The notes beneath the pieces were generated by a model, which saw only the letters and a program-made list of their open reading frames with translations, ran no database searches and was not told where the DNA came from. This document shows, in pieces, positions 8,442 through 17,532 of a stretch of DNA of 64,000 nt (the first letter of the stretch is position 1; each line of letters starts with the position of its first letter). The DNA is from Candidatus Woesearchaeota archaeon (GTDB taxonomy: Archaea > Nanobdellota > Nanobdellia > Woesearchaeales > GW2011-AR9): the NCBI GenBank assembly GCA_016188115.1, contig JACPIK010000002.1:927462-991461 (forward strand), read 5' to 3'. The position numbers and the translations under genes are program-made.

Positions 8442-8739
8442 CTTTGATGATTATTTTTAATTATTTTTTTTAATTATTTTCTTAACAAAATTATCTTTGA
8501 CAACAACCCAATATTCTTGGAAGTTGACCATAGTTCCTAAGTAGATATAGTCGTAGATCAATAGTCTATTTAAAAAGCTTTTGGCAAATCAAGTAGGACA
8601 AAGTAAGGTCGAGTAAAATCAGATAAACTAACTATATACTTCTTAGAGAGAATAAAGAGAGAATAAAGAAAGAGAAAGTGAGAAGAGTGAAAGACACAAA
8701 ACTCGAAAAGAACATAAAGAGAGAAGAAATCAGAACTTT
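8442..8739. other. Intergenic region with divergent promoters and a purine-rich tract
   Basis: No gene is seen in these 298 bases. A palindromic TATA-like TATTTAAA near 8570 probably drives eS1 on the minus strand. On the plus strand, about 8640-8735 is almost all purine (GAGAGAATAAAGA-type repeats), and an ACATAAAG about 26 bases before the amidotransferase ATG may be its TATA box. Confidence 0.45.
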
Positions 8740-9561
8740 ATGTGCCGCATGCTTCTTGCCGTAGGAAATATCCAAACCTACCCCCTTCTAGAATCAATGA
8801 AACTCATTGCTAACGATCAAACCCAGCAGCACGAGTGGCATCAAATCTATCCACAAGGTACATACACTCATCATGATGGATGGGGGTATGCAGCATACAT
8901 CAAAGAAAAATCTAAAAGAGAACCCACAGAAGAAGAAGAATCAACAAAAAGCGAAGATGAAGGCGAATGGTCACACGCCAAATCAATTTTTCCTTTTCCT
9001 AATGATTATGCTCTTAAAAACGTACCAAGTTCCCCCTCCATCATCCTGCTTCATGTAAGACGAAAAAGCCAAGGGGAAATCTCCACCAAAAACACCCACC
9101 CTTTCCAAATTAATCACCAACAACAAAAAATATTTTTTGCCCATAATGGACAAATTCCGCATCAAATAACCCATAATACTCAATTTATCGCCCAAGGAAC
9201 TACCGATTCAGAACAGCTCTTATACTCCATTTGTAGTGAAGACGATTTTGACACCAACCCGCAAAACGCAGTGACCAGAATATTGCATCAATATCCTTCC
9301 TCACATGGTACAAATATTATTTTAACTACTAAAAAACAAAGTATTATTGCTCTCGCCCATTCTCATTATCCAAAGTATTATACTATGTATCTTGCCACAA
9401 ACGAAAATCAAACTATCATCTGCTCCGAACAACTTCACTTGCTGCCCAATATGATTTGGCAAGAAATCACACCGGGACACATCTGTACACTTAACCACGA
9501 AAACCATGAAATATCCATTACACCCCTAGAAACTATATCCCCTATATGCCAAAAAATATAA
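8740..9561 (+). CDS. Class II glutamine amidotransferase domain protein
   Basis: The protein begins MCRMLLAVG, placing a Cys at position 2 that becomes the N-terminal nucleophile after Met removal, as in Ntn-type class II amidotransferases (YafJ/GlxB-like). Supporting blocks are HHDGWGYAAY, ILLHVRRKSQG (the RxxS/T substrate loop), THPFQ, FFAHNGQI (the NG oxyanion site) and TTDSEQLLYSI. It consists of the glutaminase domain only, with no synthase domain, so the ammonia acceptor is unknown. An insert of acidic residues (EEEESTKSEDEGE) sits near 70-80. Confidence 0.88.
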   Translation: MCRMLLAVGNIQTYPLLESMKLIANDQTQQHEWHQIYPQGTYTHHDGWGYAAYIKEKSKREPTEEEESTKSEDEGEWSHAKSIFPFPNDYALKNVPSSPSIILLHVRRKSQGEISTKNTHPFQINHQQQKIFFAHNGQIPHQITHNTQFIAQGTTDSEQLLYSICSEDDFDTNPQNAVTRILHQYPSSHGTNIILTTKKQSIIALAHSHYPKYYTMYLATNENQTIICSEQLHLLPNMIWQEITPGHICTLNHENHEISITPLETISPICQKI

Positions 9562-9591
9562 AAACAGCCTCTTCTTTAACAAAAATGATAG

Positions 9592-9831
9592 ATGATGGAT
9601 ATAAAAATTTACGTAAGCCCAAACTGCACTTGGTCTAAAAAGACCACAGAATGGCTTCAAAAAAACAAATTTTCTTTTCAAGAACTTGACGTGATGGAAA
9701 GCGACAAATATCGTGACGAACTACTTGAAAAATCAAATCAAATGAGCACGCCCGTTGTAGATGTGAACGGACAAATTGTCATAGGATTTAATGAATCACA
9801 ACTCATGCAAGCTGTAGGAAAAGTGAAATAG
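9592..9831 (+). CDS. Glutaredoxin-like thiol-disulfide protein
   Basis: This is a small thioredoxin-fold protein of 79 residues. YVSPNCTWSKKT holds the active site with one Cys (CTWS, so a monothiol variant of the usual CxxC). TPVVDVNGQIVIGF holds the conserved cis-Pro and the GF turn typical of glutaredoxins. Two ATGs are adjacent (9592 and 9595). The next gene starts immediately after the stop, so the two are cotranscribed. The missing second Cys suggests glutathione-like thiol exchange or Fe-S handling rather than classic dithiol reduction. Confidence 0.82.
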   Translation: MMDIKIYVSPNCTWSKKTTEWLQKNKFSFQELDVMESDKYRDELLEKSNQMSTPVVDVNGQIVIGFNESQLMQAVGKVK

Positions 9832-10218
9832 ATGAAAATATACGTTAGTCATTCTCGTTCTTTTAATTTTCTAGAAGAATGGTATCTCCCTCTCAGAAAA
9901 ACACTAGCCGAAAAACATGAATTAATCCTCCCTCATCAAGAAGGAAAACGAGAACTAAACTCAAAACAAACCATTAAAACATCTGACCTAATCCTCGCTG
10001 AAGTCACCTATCCTAGCACAGGTATGGGTATCGAATTAGGCTGGGCTGACTATTGTAACATCCCCATTATAGTATTTTACAAAAAAGGAAAGAACCCCTC
10101 CCCCTCAATCTTTGAGTTAAACAAAATAAAAATCAGGGAATATAACTCACAAGAAGAATTGCAAAAAGAACTACAAGAAGAAGTTGAAAAGATCAAACAG
10201 TCAAAAAAAGAACTTTAA
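9832..10218 (+). CDS. Nucleoside 2-deoxyribosyltransferase-like protein
   Basis: The ATG follows the glutaredoxin stop with no gap. The sequence MKIYVSHSRS at the start and SDLILAEVTYPSTGMGIELGWADYCNIPI (about 58-86) match the nucleoside 2-deoxyribosyltransferase/DNPH1 superfamily. In that family the Asp of SDLILAE and the Glu of GIELG surround the active site. Members transfer or hydrolyse deoxyribose on nucleosides or nucleotides. The C-terminal 35 residues are a Lys/Glu-rich helix. Substrate is uncertain; distantly related TIR-like folds are an alternative. Confidence 0.7.
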   Translation: MKIYVSHSRSFNFLEEWYLPLRKTLAEKHELILPHQEGKRELNSKQTIKTSDLILAEVTYPSTGMGIELGWADYCNIPIIVFYKKGKNPSPSIFELNKIKIREYNSQEELQKELQEEVEKIKQSKKEL

Positions 10219-10275
10219 ATTAAAAAAATTCTTATACAAAAACCATTACACCAAAATAATCCTACTTGACTAGTC

Positions 10276-11184
10276 TTACTCGACGATTCTTCCTGTTCTT
10301 ATAATTTTAAGATTATACTTCTCGCTAAATTCATATTCATAAGAAAAATCAACCAACAAAGGAGTACGATAAGAAGTAGCGGCCCCAATATCGTAAACAC
10401 AAAGCACAGTCGTCTCTTTTTGATCAGGTTTTAGTTTTAGTGTAACACTTTCAGGATCTGGTGAATCAGGCAAGACACAACGCAACGCATCATTGCCAAT
10501 GCGAGCTCCTTGAATTTTGAGAGATAACAATTCACCCGGACCACGGTTCGCAACCGTCATACGAAATTCAATTTGCGGACCAAATTGACCATACGAAATT
10601 TGCTCCATCTTCACAACACCTACGGGTGCGCCTTGTCCACTAAATGAACTTGGGTCATCACCAATTTTACAACCGCTTCCCGTCTCAAAATCATATCCTG
10701 AAGAAGAACCAATACATACCGTGGGATTGAAAGTAAATGTAGAATCAAACTTTGCTTTAATTCGATAAGGGATATCACGAAAACTCTCACCAGTTTGAGT
10801 TTGAAGATACCCAATGTCGCCTTCTAACGCAATATCATACGGTTCGGGGATAGGACTAAATTGATTTACACCCTCAATTGGTCCTGAGAGAGGATACTCT
10901 TTATTATACACATTCACAAAAGTTTCATCTATCTGAGTGTATGTTACAACAACGTGATTGAGCGGATATGCAGCATTATTCACAAACTGAAACGGAACAT
11001 AAAGAGGTCTTCCCTCATAGACTTTTTCTTGAGGAAGAGGATTGGTAATATCGGGAGAAAGTATCCCCTGACGAAAATTTCGTTGAACTGAAGAACCAGT
11101 ATCCGTACCACACGATGTAAGTACTGTAAGAACCAATACACAAAGACAAAGTCCGACAATAAGAAGATATGATTGTGATCTCAT
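10276..11184 (-). CDS. Secreted lipoprotein, paralogous family member A
   Basis: The signal peptide MRSQSYLLIVGLCLCVLVLT ends in a lipobox LTSC, then a long beta-rich extracellular part follows. The C-terminal block (GPQIEFRMTVANRGPGELLS, then TPLLVDFSYEYEF and LKIIRTGRI) recurs in the proteins at 54863 and 55936, so these are paralogs with Ig/CARDB-like beta-sandwich domains. I start at the ATG at 11184, two bases after the upstream gene's stop; an in-frame TTG at 11190 is less likely. Several Cys residues could form disulfides. Function unknown; probably envelope structure or binding. Confidence 0.82.
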   Translation of the reverse strand: MRSQSYLLIVGLCLCVLVLTVLTSCGTDTGSSVQRNFRQGILSPDITNPLPQEKVYEGRPLYVPFQFVNNAAYPLNHVVVTYTQIDETFVNVYNKEYPLSGPIEGVNQFSPIPEPYDIALEGDIGYLQTQTGESFRDIPYRIKAKFDSTFTFNPTVCIGSSSGYDFETGSGCKIGDDPSSFSGQGAPVGVVKMEQISYGQFGPQIEFRMTVANRGPGELLSLKIQGARIGNDALRCVLPDSPDPESVTLKLKPDQKETTVLCVYDIGAATSYRTPLLVDFSYEYEFSEKYNLKIIRTGRIVE

Positions 11185-11186
11185 GA

Positions 11187-13121
11187 TCAAGACACCCCAG
11201 GTGATGCAGGTAGAGATGTTTCGAGAGATGGCACTTCTTTTAACTCCACTGCGATTTTATCAGTAATGATATAATCATATATTACATTTGCTAAAAATGT
11301 TTTGGTCTTACCATCTCCGCTCACATCAACAAAACCGGAAGGAATAGTCAAAAAGCAGCGTTTTGCAAATAAAATATTCCCCGTTAATTTTTTAGTATAC
11401 TCTTCTGGAAAATCCAGTGAACTTCCCTCAAGACAATTTGCATCACCTTCTTTAATGCTAAATCCATCTTCACGTAACGTGGTTAATTCATAACTATGAA
11501 CGGACCGCACCTGCCCTTTCCCTATATTCTCTAAAGAGACCCATGCCAGAACTGGCTGTCCCGCAACGATTAACGGATTTCCCCGTAACGTGCCAAATTC
11601 AACATTAAGTCGGGCAAACTCAGCGGGAGCCTGAGATAGAGTCTCTACTTTTGAATGATAATGATCCTGCATCACTTGATCTTTGTATCGTTTGCGTTCC
11701 TCTTCACTTGCAAAAAATGTTCGCTTCACCCACGATGTTGTTTTAAGACCATTAATCTGCGCGCTAAATTCTAGTTCATATTTCCCAAGAGGTGTATCTG
11801 GAGCAAGAGTGCAAGTAAAAGGAATTTCCTTCACTTCATCACGAAATCCAATAGGTTCGTTACCTTTACCAAAAAGACTAATCGTTTGTTCTTTATCTTC
11901 TGTTCCCCGCTTCAAATGACAAGACGCTTTCACACTAAGAGGTTGTTCTCGTGGATTGTCAATAATAAGTACACCTGAAAAAGTTTTAGAAAACGGATCA
12001 TTTTCTGTATCAATCTTAAACGTAGCTTTCGTCACTTTATCAAAATTCGTTGCCGTAGAACTACGTGCAGCCATTTTTTCTTCTTCTTTGATTTTTTTCT
12101 GCTCTTCTTCACAAACTTCTTGTATCCCATAAACTCCTTGAGCAACTTGTTGTTTGCAAAAACTTCTTATCTGCGAATCCTCTTGACGCTGCGCAACGCA
12201 CGAAGCAACATTTTGAGGATCATTAACCATACAAACAATGTTTGACCAAGCAGGCTGCTCACCTTGAGGGATATTTTTTTCCACATTCTTTCGCGCAGCT
12301 TCTAATTGCGCAACTCCAGGCAGAAGCGAATTTTTTTCATACCCAAACCCCGCAATCATTGGCGTAATGAGTGTAAAAATCAAAAATAGACCTGCAATAA
12401 CCCGACCAATTCCAATAAAAGATTCAAACCATTTTCCTTTAATTGCCCCATCTGGAATGGTAAATAACCCATACAACGTCCACCAAGGAATATCATTAAT
12501 CAATGTTGATAAGATCGGTGTAACCGTAAGTTCTAATTTAATAGTCATGAAATGAAGTAGTCCTGCATCGACAAAGTAAAATAAAACGGGAACAAACCCC
12601 ACTAATTCGGGCGTAATACTTTCCCATTTGGCAAAAAAAGCAATAATAAGACTAACACCAACAAAAGTTCCCAGAAACACACCTAAAAATGCTGGACTAT
12701 AATTGCTATCATATACATAATACCAAATAAAGAAGAATAGAATCGGCATTAACACTGCTAGACGTTTCCCTTGGCACCTCAATGCCAATGCCCAAATACC
12801 ACATGCCAACAGAATTATCGAAGATGTAAGAATAAATCCATCTGCCCCAATATTATTTACCCGTGCCAGATAATGTATCAAACCCCAGACAATCAAGAAA
12901 ATAGTAAGCCATTTAGCAGTACCAAAAGAAGACTCAGAAGAACGAGAAGAAGAGTCATCTTTCTTTGAAGAAGCTTTCCCCTGTTGTTTAGTTTGCTTTT
13001 CTTCTGCCTTTGCTTCACGTTCTTCAGCATCCGCAACCCTACCTAAATTTCGAGCAACACCACCTACATCAGGAGTACGTGGTTCACGGTCAAATAAAGA
13101 ACGCCTAAAATATCCTTCCAT
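11187..13121 (-). CDS. Polytopic membrane protein with extracellular beta-sandwich C-terminus
   Basis: The charged N-terminus (about 1-68, Lys/Glu/Ser-rich) is probably cytoplasmic. Six or seven hydrophobic segments follow between about residues 70 and 260. The second half is soluble, with a short coiled-coil (EEEQKKIKEEEK) and two beta-rich domains resembling those of the neighbouring lipoprotein. Two ATGs are adjacent (13124, 13121); the second sits six bases after a GAGG ribosome-binding site and is preferred. The stop is two bases from the lipoprotein start, so the two are cotranscribed and probably act together at the cell surface. Confidence 0.8.
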   Translation of the reverse strand: MEGYFRRSLFDREPRTPDVGGVARNLGRVADAEEREAKAEEKQTKQQGKASSKKDDSSSRSSESSFGTAKWLTIFLIVWGLIHYLARVNNIGADGFILTSSIILLACGIWALALRCQGKRLAVLMPILFFFIWYYVYDSNYSPAFLGVFLGTFVGVSLIIAFFAKWESITPELVGFVPVLFYFVDAGLLHFMTIKLELTVTPILSTLINDIPWWTLYGLFTIPDGAIKGKWFESFIGIGRVIAGLFLIFTLITPMIAGFGYEKNSLLPGVAQLEAARKNVEKNIPQGEQPAWSNIVCMVNDPQNVASCVAQRQEDSQIRSFCKQQVAQGVYGIQEVCEEEQKKIKEEEKMAARSSTATNFDKVTKATFKIDTENDPFSKTFSGVLIIDNPREQPLSVKASCHLKRGTEDKEQTISLFGKGNEPIGFRDEVKEIPFTCTLAPDTPLGKYELEFSAQINGLKTTSWVKRTFFASEEERKRYKDQVMQDHYHSKVETLSQAPAEFARLNVEFGTLRGNPLIVAGQPVLAWVSLENIGKGQVRSVHSYELTTLREDGFSIKEGDANCLEGSSLDFPEEYTKKLTGNILFAKRCFLTIPSGFVDVSGDGKTKTFLANVIYDYIITDKIAVELKEVPSLETSLPASPGVS

Positions 13122-13235
13122 CATCTACCTCTTTTAATCAATATAACAGAAAACGACTATAAAAACATTCCTACCAGTTAACAAAAAAAGAGAACAAACC
13201 ACCATAAAAAATCTAAAAAACTCAAAAGAACTTAA

Positions 13236-14429
13236 CTAATCTTTGACCAACTCAATAACCATACGTCGTACTTCCACGCTACGACGAGGTTTTAATTTAA
13301 CTGCATTATTTCCTTGTTCAATATCATCGCTAATATCAAAACTATATGACCGTTCATTTGATTCAAACTGGTTAATATGACCATTGACAAGAAGATCCAT
13401 CTTTTTGGTCTCAACAACATCCACAAAGAACATTGTCACATGAACCTTTCGATCTCCTCGTTCTACAGCATTAAAATCTTCATTTGATAATTCAAAATAA
13501 TAGGTAGGATAATCAATTTCTTTCAAATGTGATTCCAAAACAATGTGTGATAACAAATAAGATCCTCTCTCAGCACGAAACACTACTTCATTCTCCCCCG
13601 CATTCACCGTTGCAGAACCAAACTCAATAGGAACCATTGCAACTTCACAATCAGGAACAGCGTTGTAAACTTCTCGACCATTAACCATAACACTCAACCT
13701 TCCGACTTGAGTGTAAATGCAATCAGGTTGAAATTTAAGAACAAGACGTTCAAGAGCTGCTTTCTCAGTATCAGAGACTAAAAAGGAATGACGTGAAAAT
13801 TGAGCATCAAGTTGAGTCACATCTGCAAGCACTTTAACCGCATCAAGAGTAACTTTGTGTGTTCGCCAGAACGCTGCACCAACTGATCCTGAACGAAACG
13901 TAAGAGTATTATCTGCTGTGAGCATTGATTTAGCAAGACTTACGGGAGCAACATTTCCTACTTTGAGTTCTCCCTCAAACACGCGTTCACCATTAAGTAA
14001 AATTTCCAAAGGCCCTTTGGATTCACGCACCGTAAACCCAAGTAAAACCCGATCAGTAGTAGAAGGATTATCTAAAGCAAACCGAAGTTGAGCTTCATCA
14101 TTCGTAAAAATTCCTTTTTTAGTTAAAAGGGTTCCACGTTCCTCAAGCACTCGACTCTCAGTACTCGTAAAAAGATTAACTACTGGAAGCGGATGTTCAA
14201 CTACTCGTTGAGAAAGATAATCAATGCGACCAGGAGTTACATCCAGTAAACGATCACCGATCGCCACACCTGCAGAATTGTTACTGCCAGTACCCGTAGG
14301 TGTTCCTAATAATTCAGCACGATCAGCAGGAGGAATTAAAATTACAAAACCAATAATCAGCGCGGCAATCACAACTAATAGAACCGCAGCTCCACCAGCT
14401 GCACCCTGTTGACCTCTTTTAGTAAGCAT
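13236..14429 (-). CDS. Membrane-anchored surface protein with pilin-like N-terminus
   Basis: The N-terminus LTKRGQQGAAGGAAVLLVVIAALIIGFVILIPPADR combines a KRGQ motif with a hydrophobic helix, recalling class III (archaellin/type IV pilin) signal peptides, although no cleavage site is certain. The rest is a long beta-rich ectodomain with repeated elements (two LLNGERVFEG / VMVNGREVYN blocks, both ending in a PVSLA/PIEFG-type strand). I chose the ATG at 14429; the longer TTG start at 14564 would add unlikely residues upstream of a TATA-like element near 14462. It may belong with the two envelope genes downstream. Confidence 0.8.
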   Translation of the reverse strand: MLTKRGQQGAAGGAAVLLVVIAALIIGFVILIPPADRAELLGTPTGTGSNNSAGVAIGDRLLDVTPGRIDYLSQRVVEHPLPVVNLFTSTESRVLEERGTLLTKKGIFTNDEAQLRFALDNPSTTDRVLLGFTVRESKGPLEILLNGERVFEGELKVGNVAPVSLAKSMLTADNTLTFRSGSVGAAFWRTHKVTLDAVKVLADVTQLDAQFSRHSFLVSDTEKAALERLVLKFQPDCIYTQVGRLSVMVNGREVYNAVPDCEVAMVPIEFGSATVNAGENEVVFRAERGSYLLSHIVLESHLKEIDYPTYYFELSNEDFNAVERGDRKVHVTMFFVDVVETKKMDLLVNGHINQFESNERSYSFDISDDIEQGNNAVKLKPRRSVEVRRMVIELVKD

Positions 14430-14597
14430 ATCTATCAGGAAATGGTAGCCGATTCTTCTATATAAAGTATTCTGTTGTGCAACAGTGAAGAAAAGAAAAA
14501 ACAGAATCAGCAAAAGACAAATCGGAAGAGAATATATGATTGAAGTATAAAGAAAAAGCCCCAAAGAGTTTAAAAAAAGACATCAGTCAAAAGAACC

Positions 14598-15272
14598 ATG
14601 AGTCAGTTAATCAATCTTGCAGCATTATGGTATGCCCCTTATGCCTATTTTTCAAATGTAAGTATTCCCCATTTTGTCGTTAGAAGTATTGATAATGTTA
14701 ATTTTTACGCATTAAAAGAAGCAGGATTTCGAGGAGCAGTATTTGATAAAGATAATACCCTTACCAGACCCTATCAACATCAGATTCATCCTTCAATAGA
14801 AGAAAGACTAAAAGAAGCCAGAATGGTCTTTCCAAACTCCATTTTAATTGATTCAAACTCAGCAGGCACCCGTGATGACCCAGAATATCAAGAAGCGAGA
14901 AAAATTGAAGAAGCCACAGGTCTTCCCGTATTGCGTCACATCCATAAAAAACCTGCAGGAGGTGCAGCAGTTGCCCAACAGTTAGGCATCCAAATCAAAG
15001 ATCTATCTTATTTTTGTATGTTTGGTGATCGCACCCTTACTGATATAGCATTTGGCAATCGGTATGGCATGCTCACAGTTCTTGTTGATCCTTTTACTGA
15101 ACAAGGCGATTTGAAAGCAGCAGCAACCGTACGACGAGGAGAACGAAACCGCCTAGAAGCCCGGTTAAGACGCGGCGAACAAGCACCATCCCACCCCCTC
15201 TACAAACCTGATCTTTGTCGTAATGTTATATTCTATGGAAGAAAAGTGCCCCCTCAACTTGAGTCTAACTAA
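14598..15272 (+). CDS. YqeG/GEP4-like HAD phosphatase (candidate phosphatidyl/archaetidylglycerophosphate phosphatase)
   Basis: FRGAVFDKDNTLTRPY (about 44-59) is the HAD motif I in the FDKDNTLT form typical of the YqeG/GEP4 family, with Asp nucleophile and Asp general acid. HKKPAGG supplies the motif III Lys, and MFGDRTLTDI supplies motif IV. GEP4 in mitochondria dephosphorylates phosphatidylglycerophosphate. An archaeal counterpart would act on archaetidylglycerophosphate, but that is inference. The N-terminal segment (LAALWYAPYAYFSNV) could associate with membrane. TATA-like TTTAAAAA is centred 26 bases before the ATG. It lies upstream of pelota. Confidence 0.85.
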   Translation: MSQLINLAALWYAPYAYFSNVSIPHFVVRSIDNVNFYALKEAGFRGAVFDKDNTLTRPYQHQIHPSIEERLKEARMVFPNSILIDSNSAGTRDDPEYQEARKIEEATGLPVLRHIHKKPAGGAAVAQQLGIQIKDLSYFCMFGDRTLTDIAFGNRYGMLTVLVDPFTEQGDLKAAATVRRGERNRLEARLRRGEQAPSHPLYKPDLCRNVIFYGRKVPPQLESN

Positions 15273-15304
15273 ATTTATATAGAAATCATTCCCTCATCCA
15301 AACC

Positions 15305-16357
15305 ATGGACATTCTCCAACATGATTTCAAAAAAGGCATAGTAACCATACGCATCAACAACCTTGATGACTTATGGTACCTACATGGCATTCTTGAAACT
15401 GGCGACCTCGTGCGTGGCAAAATGACCCGCAAAGTCAAAATTGGCGATAGTGAAAACGCTACAGTAACAAAGAAAACTCTTACTCTTACCATCCAAGCAG
15501 AAACCATTGAATTTGGTGCCACGGCAACCAGTCTGCGCATTAATGGAAAAATCAAAGAAGGCCCAGATGATTTACCTAAAGAAAGTTATCAAGCTATCTC
15601 TCTAGAAGAAGGCAGTGAAGCCACCATCACAAAACCTCGCTGGCTTTCCTATCAGCAGCAACAACTCGAAGAATCAGCTCAAAAAAAATATCTCTATCTT
15701 TTCTGCCTATTTGATCGAGAAGAAGCACTCTTTGCCATCACTAAAAAGTATGGATTTGAAACTCTAAGTACCATTCAAGGCGATGTTGCCAAAAAAGAAA
15801 ACGCACAGCCTGTGAGCAAAGATTTCTACCAAGAAATAATCAAAAATATTGAAGAATACTCTCAACGCTACCAACCCCAACACATCATTCTTGCGTCACC
15901 CGCATTCTATAAAGAAGACCTCGCTGCGCGCATCACTCTTCCCTCAATCAAATCTAAACTTGTTCTCGCAACGTGTTATGATGTAACTCAAGCCGCGTTA
16001 AATGATATCATTAAACAACCAGAACTTACTGCAGTGCTCAAAAACAGCCGAGCGCATCAAGAACAAATTCTAGTAGACCAACTGCTTAAAGAGATTAATA
16101 CCCAAGGCAAAGCCAGTTATGGATGGAAACTAGTACTAGACAGTATCAATCAAGGAGCAGCGCAAGACCTCCTTATCACAGAACAATATTTACGCACACG
16201 CAAAGAAAAAAATACGTTTCAAGAATTAGAAGACGCCATGAGTGTTGTTGAAAAAACCGGAGGAAAAATTCATATCATCTCCTCTCAACATGACGCTGGA
16301 ACAAAATTAGATGGCTTAGGTGGAATTGCCGCCATTTTACGTTACAAAACATACTAA
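15305..16357 (+). CDS. pelA: Pelota (Dom34/PelA), mRNA surveillance and ribosome rescue factor
   Basis: All three Pelota domains are visible. The N-terminal Sm-like domain holds LDDLWYLHGILETGDLVRGKMTRK. The central eRF1-like domain holds YLYLFCLFDREEALFAI and HIILASPAFYKEDL. The C-terminal L7Ae-like domain ends in GGKIHIISSQHDAGTKLDGLGGIAAILRY. The GGQ tripeptide of eRF1 is absent, as expected. Pelota works with ABCE1 to split stalled ribosomes. Length 350 is typical of archaea. It lies 32 bases after the HAD gene. Confidence 0.95.
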   Translation: MDILQHDFKKGIVTIRINNLDDLWYLHGILETGDLVRGKMTRKVKIGDSENATVTKKTLTLTIQAETIEFGATATSLRINGKIKEGPDDLPKESYQAISLEEGSEATITKPRWLSYQQQQLEESAQKKYLYLFCLFDREEALFAITKKYGFETLSTIQGDVAKKENAQPVSKDFYQEIIKNIEEYSQRYQPQHIILASPAFYKEDLAARITLPSIKSKLVLATCYDVTQAALNDIIKQPELTAVLKNSRAHQEQILVDQLLKEINTQGKASYGWKLVLDSINQGAAQDLLITEQYLRTRKEKNTFQELEDAMSVVEKTGGKIHIISSQHDAGTKLDGLGGIAAILRYKTY

Positions 16358-16635
16358 AAAACTAATTCTAAGTCAACTAGAAATGAAAGAAAAAAGCATA
16401 TAGAGTATAAATTGAAACATAAGTATTGCAAAACTAAATTTAATTTTTTAAAGACGACAAAAAAAGTATCTGATGTGTTACTCTTAATTTTAGTGCAGAA
16501 CCGCAACCTTTTAATAGTAGTCACAATTACTAGTTAGTGAGTACCAAAAATTTACTCTCGTAAAATAGTCACGAAAAATGAGGAGAAATCCACATTCCAA
16601 AAAAGAGTAAGTTTAGCAAAAAAGGGGGTTTGAAA

Positions 16636-17439
16636 ATGATTGTGAAAGATGAATTACTAAATAAACTTCGCCGTTACTTCGATCTTAATTTATATGAAGT
16701 AAAATTATGGACAGCGCTTCTCTCTCGCGGTGTATCAACTGCAGGAGAACTCTCAGACATTGCTGATGTTCCTCGATCTCGTAGTTACGATGTTTTAGAA
16801 TCACTTGAGAAAAAAGGCTTTGTCATTATGAAAATTGGCAAACCAATCAAATACATTGCAATTCCACCAAGTGAAGTCGTTGACCGTGTTAAGAAGAACA
16901 TGACTGTCGAAGCAGCTGAGAAAATTAAACGCCTTGAAACCGTTAAAGGTTCACCTCTTCTAGGAGAACTTGAAACACTTCATACTCAAGGTATTGCTCT
17001 TGTTGAACCAGCTGAAATGAGTGGCTGCTTACGTGGACGCAACAATTTGTATAATCATCTTGATCTTTTAATTAAAGACTCAAAGAAAAGTGTCAACATT
17101 ATGACTTCTGACACGGGTTTCATGCGTAAAACAGAAGGTCTTAAAGCAAGTCTTGAAAAAGCACGAAAACGTGGCGTTACTGTACGTATCTCTGCTCCTA
17201 TTACCAAAGACAACAAAAAGTTTGTTGACATGCTCAAAGGTATTGCTGACGTTCGTCATAACGACAAAGTTAATTCTCGTTTTGTTACCGTTGATGGCAA
17301 AGACATGGTTTTCATGACCCTTGACGACAAAGATGTCCATCCATCTTACGATCTAGGAGTCTGGGTAAAAACCCCATACTTCACCGGAGCTATGGACAAC
17401 GTCTTTAACCGCCTCTGGAACGACAGCAAACAAGGATAA
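16636..17439 (+). CDS. TrmB-family transcriptional regulator
   Basis: The N-terminal winged helix (YEVKLWTALLSRGVSTAGELSDIADVPRSRSYDVLESLEKKGFV, about 19-62) is that of TrmB/GntR-like sugar regulators. The remainder (about 130-267) resembles the phospholipase-D-like TrmB ligand domain (KSVNIMTSD, LEKARKRGVTVRISAPI, NSRFVTVDGKDMVFMTL). TrmB members repress or activate transporter and glycolysis genes in response to sugars. I start at ATG 16636, seven bases after GGGGG (16624-16628); an in-frame TTG at 16630 is unlikely. The effector here is unknown. Confidence 0.88.
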   Translation: MIVKDELLNKLRRYFDLNLYEVKLWTALLSRGVSTAGELSDIADVPRSRSYDVLESLEKKGFVIMKIGKPIKYIAIPPSEVVDRVKKNMTVEAAEKIKRLETVKGSPLLGELETLHTQGIALVEPAEMSGCLRGRNNLYNHLDLLIKDSKKSVNIMTSDTGFMRKTEGLKASLEKARKRGVTVRISAPITKDNKKFVDMLKGIADVRHNDKVNSRFVTVDGKDMVFMTLDDKDVHPSYDLGVWVKTPYFTGAMDNVFNRLWNDSKQG

Positions 17440-17445
17440 ATTCTT

Positions 17446-17496
17446 GTTTTTGTATTTTTTTTGAGTTTTATTTTTTATAATTTCTTTCTTTATTCA
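17446..17496 (+). terminator. Poly-T transcription terminator
   Basis: A run of T-rich tracts (GTTTTTGTATTTTTTTT, then GTTTTATTTTTTATAATTT) follows the stop of the TrmB-like gene. Archaeal termination needs such T-rich stretches without a hairpin. The position and density of T on the coding strand support a terminator. Confidence 0.5.
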
Positions 17497-17532
17497 CAAA
17501 CAATTTTATAATCGAACCTCCTCCATTAAACC

